Of a DNA stretch of 64,000 nucleotides, positions 45,741-52,590 are shown in pieces. This stretch comes from JANQQN01 sp964519665 (lineage in GTDB: Bacteria; Myxococcota; Kuafuiibacteriia; Kuafuiibacteriales; Kuafuiibacteriaceae), in assembly GCA_964519665.1 (NCBI GenBank), contig CAZFIV010000014.1, positions 42,400-106,399 on the forward strand. Reading direction: 5' to 3'. The translations under genes and the position numbers were made by a program. Numbering within the stretch: position 1 is the first letter of the stretch; each line of letters starts with the position of its first letter. The notes under the pieces are model-generated. The model made no database searches. It worked only from the letters and a program-made list of their open reading frames with translations, and was not told the origin of the DNA.

Positions 45741-46009
45741 TCTTGCCCCTTTGAGTACGCGCGCCGCTCTCGTGCTGAAGCCCTGCGAGCTGAAATGAGC
45801 CTAACGACCTCGCCCCGCCACGTGTAGACCACGACAAGAAGACGGCCGAGAAGATCGAAGCCCAGCGTCACGAATCGCTCCTCATCATCGCTGTCATCCT
45901 GAACGGTGAGAGCCTCTGGGTCCTCGAGCACACCTATAGCATCCGCGAACGCGACTCCGTGCTTGAGCAGGTTCGCCGATGCCTTCGCTTCGTCCCACTC
46001 AAGCTCCAT
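45737..46009 (-). CDS. brnT: BrnT-type ribonuclease toxin
   Basis: 90 residues from the ATG at 46009, where BrnT proteins normally start (MELEWDEAKASANLLKHGV); an upstream ATG at 46045 adds 12 unrelated residues. The family core VTLGFDLLGRLLVVVYTWRG and RLISARRASARERRAY is intact. BrnT is a RelE-like RNase that slows growth under stress. The pair appears to be a cassette: an attC lies upstream of it and belongs to the preceding cassette. No attC of its own was found; the IS66 element lies 54 bases downstream. Confidence 0.9.
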   Translation of the reverse strand: MELEWDEAKASANLLKHGVAFADAIGVLEDPEALTVQDDSDDEERFVTLGFDLLGRLLVVVYTWRGEVVRLISARRASARERRAYSKGQE

Positions 46010-46142
46010 GTGGAGTTTGTATGCACGTTTGTGCACGGACGTCAACTACGTCCGCGGCGGTGGCGCCTCCGTCAGGTGCAGGTCGACCCGCACCCAATGA
46101 AGCACGGCGACCATCTCTCCATGACCGGCTGTGGGATAGTCG

Positions 46143-46239
46143 GTCGAACACCATAGCGTTCAGCTGCGGGGCCGGCCAGCCCAATCATCGAGCTTGCTCG
46201 GGGTGGGCCGGCCCCGTCAGCTGCAACGGTCTGTTGGGC
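46143..46239 (-). other. attC site of the NlpC/P60-like cassette
   Basis: Bounded by GTTGGGC (46233-46239) and GTCGAAC (46143-46149). The arms pair over more than 20 bases: GTTCAGCTG-CGGGGCCGGCC on the left against the complement of GGCCGGCCCCGTCAGCTGC on the right, with an unpaired G on the right arm, as expected for L''. Orientation leftward, the same as the other attC sites. Confidence 0.8.
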
Positions 46240-46298
46240 CGCCCCATCGAACAACCAAACCGATGCATGGTAGCTTTGCCGCACCCCAAGGCAAAGCA

Positions 46299-46798
46299 AT
46301 GTTAAAATCCCCGAGCATCTCGTCGACCTGACCTACAATGGAGCCAGTTTTCCTGGCTCCCAGCTCGGCCGCGACCTGAGACAGGGAGCCAACTGCCAGG
46401 TCTTTGCCTACGAGTTCCTTCGCTACTACGGGCTCGACATACCCAACTTCCGGTCCAGCGACCTCTGGGAAGATGCTGTCTCCACGGAAAGAGTCACAAA
46501 GCCAAAGGCACTGGACCTGCTCCTCGTGCATTCACGTCCCGACGCCTATGGCGCCCATGTAGGCGTCTTCGTTGACGGCGAGAAGGTGGCACATCTCTCT
46601 GCCGACAACAGGAAACCACGGATTGAAGTCGTCACGGAACTAACGAAGGCAGAGAAGTATCGCTTTCTGATCGGTATCAAACGTCTAGGACCCCAAACTC
46701 AGCTCAGTAGGGCGCTCGCCCCAACGCCAAGTCGGCCCAAAACCAAGTTAAGCGGCAAAGCGGTTCTGGCACTTGGGTTGCGAAAGCAAGCCGAGTGA
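46299..46798 (+). pseudogene. NlpC/P60-like protein, one frameshift after the start
   Basis: A good start exists at ATG 46299 with AAGG 7 bases upstream, but the frame is lost at an AAAA run (46304-46307). One base later the next frame is open for 160 residues: IPEHLVDLTYNGASFPG, GANCQVFAYEFLRYYG with a catalytic-type Cys, and YGAHVGVFVDGEKVAHLS with the His. This Cys...His order and the motif context resemble NlpC/P60 cysteine peptidases that cut cell-wall peptides. It points opposite to the cassette direction. The frameshift may be real decay, a sequencing error in a homopolymer, or slippage. Confidence 0.6.
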
Positions 46799-46833
46799 CA
46801 GGTTCCTTTATCCGCTTCGACTTCATGTTATGT
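46715..46833 (-). other. Possible degenerate attC between the cupin and NlpC-like cassettes
   Basis: ACATAAC (minus, 46833-46827) overlaps the cupin stop exactly as in the next cassette. A weak partner GTTGGGG lies near 46714-46720 with AAGTCG/CGACTT pairing beside both. The bulged G seen in the other sites could not be placed. Confidence 0.25.
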
Positions 46834-47211
46834 GCCGTCTGTTTCGAGCGGTCGGTGGTCGCCGTTCGGTCCGGGCGTGATGTGTATAAACCTCGCTTCT
46901 TCAATCAGCGAAACCTTGTGCCACTCTCCCTTTGGAACGATGCACGTGTCGCCCGGCCCAAGTATTAGGTCTTCATCGGGTGATGAATCGTACGAAACTC
47001 TCACCTTTCCCGAAACGACGTGTAGGATCTCGTCGCCATCGGGGTGCATCTCGCCGTTGTGCGGAGCATCTCCGGTAAGGGTAAATATACCAACAGTCAT
47101 TCCGTCAATTCTCTCGGGAGGGCCAGGTCTTCGTTCGCGCGGCTTGATCGAGAGGTCGCGAAAGATGTCGAGTGAGCATTTCGAGACATCAACTGGGATC
47201 AACTTCGGCAT
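46828..47211 (-). CDS. Cupin domain protein
   Basis: 127 residues, single cupin barrel. The metal-binding motif 1 lies in GEMHPDGDEILHVVSGKVRV and motif 2 in LGPGDTCIVPKGEWHKV. A ribosome site GGAG sits about 9 bases before the ATG. Single-domain cupins range from enzymes to sugar-binding regulators; no substrate can be named. As a cassette gene it lies 22 bases from the attC of the preceding cassette, and its stop overlaps the recombination core on the other side. Confidence 0.85.
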   Translation of the reverse strand: MPKLIPVDVSKCSLDIFRDLSIKPRERRPGPPERIDGMTVGIFTLTGDAPHNGEMHPDGDEILHVVSGKVRVSYDSSPDEDLILGPGDTCIVPKGEWHKVSLIEEARFIHITPGPNGDHRPLETDGT

Positions 47212-47232
47212 CGTAGTGTCTCCTCTGTAGGC

Positions 47233-47299
47233 ACATAACGTTGTTGCGGTTCAGCGGCAGTCCGCGCAGCGGACCGTCCGCTGCAAGCGCTTGTTAGGC
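47233..47299 (-). other. attC site of the YdeI-like cassette
   Basis: GTTAGGC (47293-47299) and ACATAAC (47233-47239) flank arms TTCAGCGGCAGTCCG and, on the complement, TTGCAGCGGACGGTCCG. The right arm again has the extra G. The site contains the stop codon of the YdeI-like gene, so the last residues of that protein are encoded by the attC, a common feature of cassettes. Confidence 0.85.
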
Positions 47300-47892
47300 C
47301 GCACCTCACGCGTGCCCGGCCGAGGTATTCGACTCGACTGGTCATTCAGCCCCTTGCCTGCAAGTATCTTGGGGATGCACTTTTCGATCCTCGAGGTCCG
47401 TGTTTTCGACTGTTTCGCGCCCGTGAAGTGAAGGACGTACGCTCGCTGCCGCCCAGGAGTCAGGTCGCGGAACGTCTTGTCAAGGTCGCGGTCCTTCTCC
47501 ATCAACGCAACCAGTTCCTGAGGGAGTTCTAGCTCGTCCCTGGCTTTGAAGTCGACGGTGAGCCCAGCCTTCTCGACCGCGATGGCCTGCATCACGTAGG
47601 ACCTCACCACGGTCTTCTTGATCTGGTCCTCGCTCGTGAACTCCAGCCGCATAGCTGACCGCGTGTTCTTCCCCTGGCTGCGAAGCAGGTCATGTGTGTC
47701 CTGAAGGAGGGCGCCTTTGAAGAACATCAACGAGCACTGCGCCTTGAAGGGCTGAATGATCGCCACGTTGCTTCCCTTGAGCATGAAGCACGGCTTTCCC
47801 CACTTCCGTTCCTCATCAAGCCCGCAGTCGAGAAGGATCGACCTCAGCTTCTCGATCTCACCCTCCCACTGCTTGAGATACGGTTCCTTCAT
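47251..47892 (-). CDS. YdeI/OmdA-like protein (DUF1801 family) in a gene cassette
   Basis: 213 residues from MKEPYLKQWEGEIEKLR. The DUF1801 part contains KWGKPCFMLKGSNVAIIQPF and LMFFKGALLQDTHDLL. The C-terminal OmdA-like part has PQELVALMEKDRDLDKTF and RAYVLHFTGAKQSKTRTSRI. Such proteins are bacterial and uncharacterised, with proposed roles in stress resistance. The final residues KRLQRTVRCADC come from the attC. An ATG 12 codons upstream is possible but less likely. Confidence 0.82.
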   Translation of the reverse strand: MKEPYLKQWEGEIEKLRSILLDCGLDEERKWGKPCFMLKGSNVAIIQPFKAQCSLMFFKGALLQDTHDLLRSQGKNTRSAMRLEFTSEDQIKKTVVRSYVMQAIAVEKAGLTVDFKARDELELPQELVALMEKDRDLDKTFRDLTPGRQRAYVLHFTGAKQSKTRTSRIEKCIPKILAGKGLNDQSSRIPRPGTREVRPNKRLQRTVRCADCR

Positions 47893-47932
47893 TCGTGATC
47901 TCCAAGCCCGTCTGGTGACTACAGCCATGTCG

Positions 47933-48031
47933 GCCTAACGTCGGGGATCAGCTGCAAGCAAAAGAGGCGCGGCCTTTGGGTATGCAAAGGGCGTGACGCT
48001 TTTGATTGTCAGCTGCATCCCTTCGTTAGAC
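47933..48031 (-). other. attC site of the VOC cassette
   Basis: GTTAGAC (48025-48031) and GCCTAAC (47933-47939) bound a 99-base palindrome. Left arm GGGATCAGCTG pairs with GGGATGCAGCTG (complement of the right arm), leaving one unpaired G in L''. It lies 57 bases beyond the VOC gene stop. This is the clearest attC in the array. Confidence 0.88.
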
Positions 48032-48088
48032 GGCACCACGACGCTGCCGAACGCTGGTCTTCGATACGATAAACCCACGTCGACGGCA

Positions 48089-48469
48089 CTACTCCGCTTC
48101 TGGCCACTGGGCCACATGCCACAGTACCCCCGATGGGTCCACGACGTAAACAAGGCGCAATCCCCAAGGCTGCATTGCTGGCGGCTTCGGTTCCGGCACA
48201 TCAAACCGGCCTGGAAGATCCAAACCCGATATATGTGCCCACCAGGAATCAAGATCATCGACCATCAGTTGCATCATGAAATTCTCCGCCCAGTCCTTTT
48301 GGTAGTACTGCTGCAGGATGAATTGACCTGATCCAACCTGAAATATAGCCACCTCGCCATCAAGCAGTTTCTCGAACCCAAGGGCTTCGTAGAATGCTTT
48401 TGACACAGCGAAATCCTTAGATGGGAGAAAGGGGCGTGGACACTCGGTCCCGATTGGCACTTGACTCAT
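48089..48469 (-). CDS. VOC (glyoxalase/bleomycin-resistance fold) protein, first cassette
   Basis: 126 residues with two beta-alpha-beta-beta-beta units: PFLPSKDFAVSKAFYEALGF and MMQLMVDDLDSWWAHISGL, ending DPSGVLWHVAQWP. VOC proteins bind metals and small molecules and include drug-binding resistance proteins and glyoxalases; cassette-borne members are frequent and mostly uncharacterised. It is the cassette next to the attI-like region, so it would be expressed best if a cassette promoter is present. Confidence 0.87.
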   Translation of the reverse strand: MSQVPIGTECPRPFLPSKDFAVSKAFYEALGFEKLLDGEVAIFQVGSGQFILQQYYQKDWAENFMMQLMVDDLDSWWAHISGLDLPGRFDVPEPKPPAMQPWGLRLVYVVDPSGVLWHVAQWPEAE

Positions 48470-48521
48470 TAGTTCTGCAATCCTTATCGGACTTCAAAGT
48501 TGGGGGTCGCTATCCAGTGCC

Positions 48522-48690
48522 GTTTAACAATATGTCTCAAGAACTGGGTAGCGGTCCATCCCGATCTACGTAGCGACGAAAACGTCGGCCTCGACACGAC
48601 GCTCGACCGCGTAGCGACGTCTTCAGCCCTGCATAGCTACACCCGCGGGTCTCTCCGCGGCTGTGTCTCCGGGTCTTCGTAGCGACATCT
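48522..48690 (-). other. attI-like region of the integron
   Basis: The core GTTAAAC (minus, 48528-48522) fits GTTRRRY and lies 53 bases before the first cassette gene. Upstream, GTCGCTAC (minus) is repeated at 48577-48570, 48618-48611 and 48686-48679, with a variant CCGCTAC at 48554-48548. Repeats next to a single core are what integrase-binding attI sites look like. The region lies between the 3' end of intI and the first cassette. Confidence 0.55.
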
Positions 48691-48746
48691 GCAGGTCTGC
48701 AGAGCGCCGGACGAGGCGTCCGCCCTCACATTGGCAATGAGACCAC

Positions 48747-49729
48747 TCAGTCGTCTTCGCGTCCACCTGGCCTATCGAGCAGGGCCTCGAGCCCATCCGC
48801 AGGACTTCGAACCGCCCGCGCGCCTCGGTTGAGAACGTGCGTGTAGATCTGGGTCGTCCGCACGTCGCGGTGGCCCAGGAGCTCCTGCACAGTTCGAATG
48901 TCGTAGCCGCCTTCCAGCAGATGCGTCGCGAAGCTGTGGCGGAAGGTATGGCACGTCACCCGCTTCGACAGGCCCGTGTCTCGCGCCGCTCGGGCGACCG
49001 CGCGCTGCACGACCGTCTCGTGCAAATGATGCCGTCTCCTTCCCGGGTTTCGGGATGCCGATAGGTCCGCGTCGCCGGAAACAACCACTGCCATCGCAGC
49101 TCCCGGCCGGCGTCGCGCAGCTTGGCGCCGAGGGCGCTCGGTAACTCGACGAAGCCCGCGCCGTGACCGAGATCGCGTTCGTGCTGGTCGCGAACGCGGG
49201 CCATTTGGTCCCCGACCACGCTCCGCCACCGCGCGGGCAGGACCGTGACGCGACTTCGACCTCCCTTGCCTCTCCACACGCGAAGCTCGCCGCGCTCCAA
49301 ATCGACATCCTTCAGCCGCAAGCGCAGCGCCTCCATCAGCCGAAGACCACTGCCGTATAGCAACAGCGCCACGATTTTCGGGGTCCCGTCGAGATGCTCG
49401 AAGACCCGACCCACCTCCTTCGGAGTCAGCACCGTCGGCACCGTGGTCGGTCGCTTCGCGCGAACGATGTCGTCGAGCCAGGCCAGCTCCCGATCGAGCA
49501 CCTCGCGGTACAGGAACACGATTGCCGACAGCGCCTGATTCTGCGTGCTCGCCGCCACCTGGCTCTCGTTTGCGAGCGACGTCAAGAAGCGCTCGACGTC
49601 GGCCTCGCCGAGCTCGCTCGGGTGGATCATCCCGCTGAAGGCCACGTACCTGCGCACCCAGCGCGCGTACGCATCCTCGGTCCGACGACTGTAGCCGCGC
49701 CGACGAATCCTCCGGCGGAGCTGCTCCAT
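48747..49729 (-). pseudogene. intI: Integron integrase IntI, frameshifted
   Basis: The gene starts at MEQLRRRIRRRGYSRRTEDA (49729). Frame one has LANESQVAASTQNQALSAI, LYREVL, RAKRPTTVPTVLTP, and the first catalytic Arg in YGSGLRLMEALRLR. It is lost near 49040, after TYRHPETRE. The next frame continues with RRRHHLHETVVQRAV, the extra segment found only in integron integrases, then CHTFRHSFATHLLE (HxxR), DIRTVQELLGHRDVRTT and the catalytic Tyr in IYTHVLNRG. All catalytic residues survive and one missing base explains the break. It is unlikely to be active unless the base is a sequencing error. It points the same way as the cassettes. Confidence 0.88.
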
Positions 49730-49941
49730 GAGGGATGTGGCGGGCGGCGATGGTGAGAATCCTCGCGACACTCGGCCCCTATGCCGACGACGGGTCCCTG
49801 AACGCAATCAATCTTGCTTCGACAATCATTCGTCGCTCGACGCCCCACGCCGATGAGTTCCGAAACTAACGAAATGCCTTCGCCGCTGTACCGACGACAT
49901 TCCCGGTCGTCGAGCTTTGATGATTATCAAGCGTTTGGGTC

Positions 49942-50232
49942 GTGGGCGCCGAGCCGACCCTCGAGGGGCTGTATCGCGACTGCGCTCGGCGGGTCGCGAC
50001 CATCGGGTTTCGCATCATGGGACGGACGAACGAGACCGAGGACCTGGTGCAGGCCACCGAGGCCCTCGCCCGGCTCGACGAGCCCCGGTCCGGGTCCGCG
50101 CGTGTTGGGTGCACCGGCCCGTCGAGGGCTACGAGCTCGCCGCCGTCGCCGAGGCCGTAGGCTGCTCGATCGCCACCGCTAAGCGCGACGCGGCCCGCGT
50201 CCAGCGGCACCTCGAGCGGACGGGGTGGGGCC
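49942..50232 (+). pseudogene. ECF sigma factor, internally deleted
   Basis: The first part reads EPTLEGLYRDCARRVATIGF and RIMGRTNETEDLVQ, sigma region 2. After a deletion and frame change near 50080 the other end of the protein appears: VEGYELAAVAEAVGCSIATA then KRDAARVQRHLER, sigma region 4. The middle is missing, so the product cannot work. Confidence 0.6.
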
Positions 50233-50699
50233 ATGACCGCCCCGCCGGATACCTTCCTTCGCCGAGTGGAGCCCCGCTGGACCAAGGCGATGTTGGGCCG
50301 GGTCCCCGCCGCGGTCAAGTCGCGTTGCGAGTCGGCGCGCCCCCGACGAAACGGGGCGCGAAGCGCCTGTTGGTCCGCCCCAAAGGAGCGCGTCAAACGT
50401 CGGCCACAACAAGACGCCTAGACCGGACGCGGACGAGCTGCCGTGGGACCGGAATGTCGATCATCAGGATTTCATTGTCTGGGACACGCAGCGATCGAAA
50501 GCGCCCTGCGACGGGTTCGAAGGTCATGAGGGTAGACGGGGCGCCAATTCCGAGTGTGACCGACGGGATGAGGAGCTGGTCAGTGTCGCGCGCCCGTCCC
50601 ATCGGCGTTCACCGCCGCGTCGGGCGTGTCCACGGTGGCCCTCGGATCGCGCTGGGACCCCAACGCCCGCGTTTGGAGATAGGCTTGATGAAGGACTGA
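50233..50699. other. Stretch without a clear gene
   Basis: A short plus-strand frame (50233-50421, beginning MTAPPDTFLRRVEPRW) could be the start of a FecR-like anti-sigma gene after the broken sigma factor. A minus-strand frame (50602-50393) contains FEPVAGRFRSLRVPDNEIL but matches nothing I know. Neither is supported enough to call. Confidence 0.3.
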
Positions 50700-50714
50700 A
50701 CACTGTTGTAGTGT
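50700..50714 (+). promoter_or_regulatory. Palindrome ACACT-N5-AGTGT before an antitoxin gene
   Basis: A perfect 5-bp dyad ends eight bases before the antitoxin ATG. In autoregulated toxin-antitoxin operons operators sit here, so it is a candidate operator. Confidence 0.35.
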
Positions 50715-50721
50715 CTCGGAG

Positions 50722-50955
50722 ATGGGATTGAAGGCCATCGTTCGTAACGGACGCCTCAAGATGGACGTCCCTCTCGACCTACCGGACGGAACCGAGTTCG
50801 AGCTCGTGCTCGAAGAGTCGGATGGTCCGTCGCTGAGCGAAGCGGACTTGGAGAAGCTCAACGGACTGATGCAGCGAGCGGCCGCTGACCTCGACGCAGG
50901 ACACAGCGTCGACGGTGATGCGGTCCTCGCCCGGCTGTGGGCTAAGCGTTCATGA
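50722..50955 (+). CDS. Antitoxin-like protein, toxin partner lost
   Basis: 77 residues: MGLKAIVRNGRLKMDVPLDL then PDGTEFELVLEE, the N-terminal beta hairpin of small antitoxins of the AF2212/RelB-like type, and a helical tail that would bind toxin. GGAG is immediately before the ATG, which is unusually close. Directly downstream, overlapping by ATGA, is the first 15 residues of a RelE/ParE-type toxin, then nothing. Confidence 0.72.
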   Translation: MGLKAIVRNGRLKMDVPLDLPDGTEFELVLEESDGPSLSEADLEKLNGLMQRAAADLDAGHSVDGDAVLARLWAKRS

Positions 50956-51000
50956 GCCGACGGCTCGTCCTCGCCCCGAGGCTAAGATCGAGCTAGCTTA
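50952..51000 (+). pseudogene. RelE/ParE-type toxin, only the 5' end left
   Basis: ATG AGC at 50952 begins MSRRLVLAP; after a one-base shift the next frame gives EAKIELA, together the usual start of a ParE/RelE toxin (compare RLVLAPEAK). The rest of the gene is absent. Confidence 0.5.
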
Positions 51001-51027
51001 ACTTAATCGAGAAAGAAGGCGGGCGAC

Positions 51028-51491
51028 CTAATCCTGCGTTTCTTCGAGTGCCGCGCGCAGCAGTGGCAGTATGGCCCGGTCCTTTGGACGGTCCGCAAGC
51101 TCCTTCATCTCGATGATCAATCGGAGCGGAGCAAACTTCACCTTCATATTCGCCACCTCCAGCTCGACCGCCTCTCTGACAAGGCGTGCATAGTCGAATC
51201 CGGACGACTCTCTCAGCACATCCAAGTCTCCGGCTTCGGTGGAGAGTAGGTGGTGTCCACCGCCGGTCTTCGAGGCGAGGCGTGCTGCTTCTGGGCGAAT
51301 CTGGCGGCCCATCGGGTCGCGGTACAGGGCGGAGAGTTCCTGGAGTGCGGCGGCGAGTCGCTCGATGTTGGTCTCATCCTGATCGAACACGATATCGACA
51401 TCCGCGGTGACCGACGGTACGCCTAGCGTCCAGGCTGCGAGCCACCCACCACAACGAAATCGACACCATGACGGGTAAGCGTGGCCCGCAT
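51028..51491 (-). pseudogene. Nucleotidyltransferase-like gene, frameshifted
   Basis: The first frame, from ATG at 51491, reads MRATLTRHGVDFVVVGG, the GS loop of small nucleotidyltransferases. Near 51435 it shifts, and the next frame gives WTLGVPSVTADVDIVFDQD, with the metal-binding acidic pair, then the helical tail DYARLVREAVELEVANMKVK. The layout matches AbiEii-like or MNT-type toxins paired with a small upstream partner. One or two missing bases break it. Confidence 0.6.
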
Positions 51492-51501
51492 GCGAAGAGG
51501 C

Positions 51502-51792
51502 TCAAACTGTACGGATGCTGGCACGGTACCGCTGCATGTTTCGGACAATGGTGACGAGGCTCTGCACCCGTTCCGTCGGTGTAAGCGCTCTGAGCGCTCG
51601 GATTTGGCTCAGGTCGATACCTTCCGCGTTCGTCGCCTCGGGCACCTCGATGCCCAAGAGGGCCTCCTCGAGCGCCCCGGTCTGAACCGGCTCGCTGACA
51701 GCATCGGGACGGGAACCACTCACTCGCCGACACTGGCGGTCCTGTCCTTCCTCGTCAAGTCGACGGGTTGGCCGACCATCTAGGCACCGCAA
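51502..51792 (-). CDS. Small helical partner of the nucleotidyltransferase gene
   Basis: Up to 96 residues; only the C-terminal 45 look conserved: GIDLSQIRALRALTPTERVQ and VTIVRNMQRYRA. Short proteins ending like this commonly precede nucleotidyltransferase genes of the type just downstream. The N-terminal half, rich in Arg and Glu, may not be translated; the true start is uncertain. An antitoxin role is inference from position. Confidence 0.5.
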   Translation of the reverse strand: MRCLDGRPTRRLDEEGQDRQCRRVSGSRPDAVSEPVQTGALEEALLGIEVPEATNAEGIDLSQIRALRALTPTERVQSLVTIVRNMQRYRASIRTV

Positions 51793-51913
51793 CGCCGCCC
51801 GCGATCGCCCTGCGCATAGCCGCCCCGTTCTAAGTCGCGGCCTTCGAGGGTGCAGATGGACGCCTCACTTCGAATCCCAGGGTGAACGGACGGCGGCGCT
51901 CGCACAATGTCTC

Positions 51914-52038
51914 GGGTGTACCTGCGGGCGTACCTTTAAATGGTACGGAATGACACAGAGAGGCACGGTATGGGACGCTCAACCCAAGTCATTTCAGTTA
52001 TTTGCGAGCGATGCTCTGCGTCGCGACCACCTTCACAC
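51914..52038. repeat. Element-end repeat, copy 1 (with decayed att core)
   Basis: About 120 bases shared with 56851-56968 and 61707-61822. It begins with the near-palindrome GTACCTGCGGGCGTAC and contains GGGACGCTCAACCC and TTTGCGAGCGATG. It runs into the first bases of the tRNA-derived core (CCTTCACAC), where similarity stops. Confidence 0.8.
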
Positions 52039-52060
52039 CACCACTTTTCCCACTCGTTGT

Positions 52061-52155
52061 TCAGCCCGCGCGTGAGCCCACCATCTCGACGACCTTCGCC
52101 AGCGCCGCCTGCTTCTCTGACGGATCGATGCTGGCGTAGATCTCCGACATCCGTG
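52061..52155 (-). pseudogene. Tyrosine integrase C-terminal remnant (element B)
   Basis: The last 31 residues of an integrase: MSEIYASIDPSEKQAALAKV then VEMVGSRAG and stop. It matches the end of the 42181-42452 remnant closely. It starts about 25 bases inside the decayed att core. The rest has been replaced by the beta-propeller gene fragment. Confidence 0.72.
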
Positions 52156-52156
52156 G

Positions 52157-52590
52157 CTCGGTTGCAAGACGGCGGCTGGGCGTCCGTGGGCGACCCCCTG
52201 CTCGGTGAAGTCGCGGTGAGCGGCAATGACATCTACCTTGCGGGGACCTTTCCCAGCGTGGACGGTGTCACCGTCAACTCGATCGCGCGGTGGGTGAGAC
52301 CGAGTGGCGTCCTCTCGGCGCGGGCTTCACCTTCTTCGAAACGCCGGCGACCTTGACCTCGATCGAAGTCTTGGGCGGGACGGTCTTCGCCACCGGCGCC
52401 TTCGGTCTCGATACCGAGCTCAGCCACATTGCGTGGTGGGACGGCACGGCCTGGGCGCCCCTCGGCGACGGCCGTAGCGACCTCGGGCCATCTATGGTCG
52501 CCCCCGACCGCACGCTGAGGGTCGGTGGTCCTTTCGGCCAAGCCGGCCGTCGCCTATCCGTCGGTGTCGCCCGTTGGGAGTGGTGTCGAC
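52157..52590 (+). pseudogene. Beta-propeller-type repeat protein fragment
   Basis: Two plus-strand frames, joined by a frameshift near 52290, read GGWASVGDPLLGEVAVSGND, LAGTFPSVDGVTVNSIARW, then WRPLGAGFTFF and GTVFATGAFGL, IAWWDGTAWAPLGDG. The recurring W..LG.G / GG.F / ARW elements are blades of extracellular propeller proteins common in myxobacteria. Both ends are missing. It abuts an integrase remnant on one side and the 548-residue gene on the other. Confidence 0.55.
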
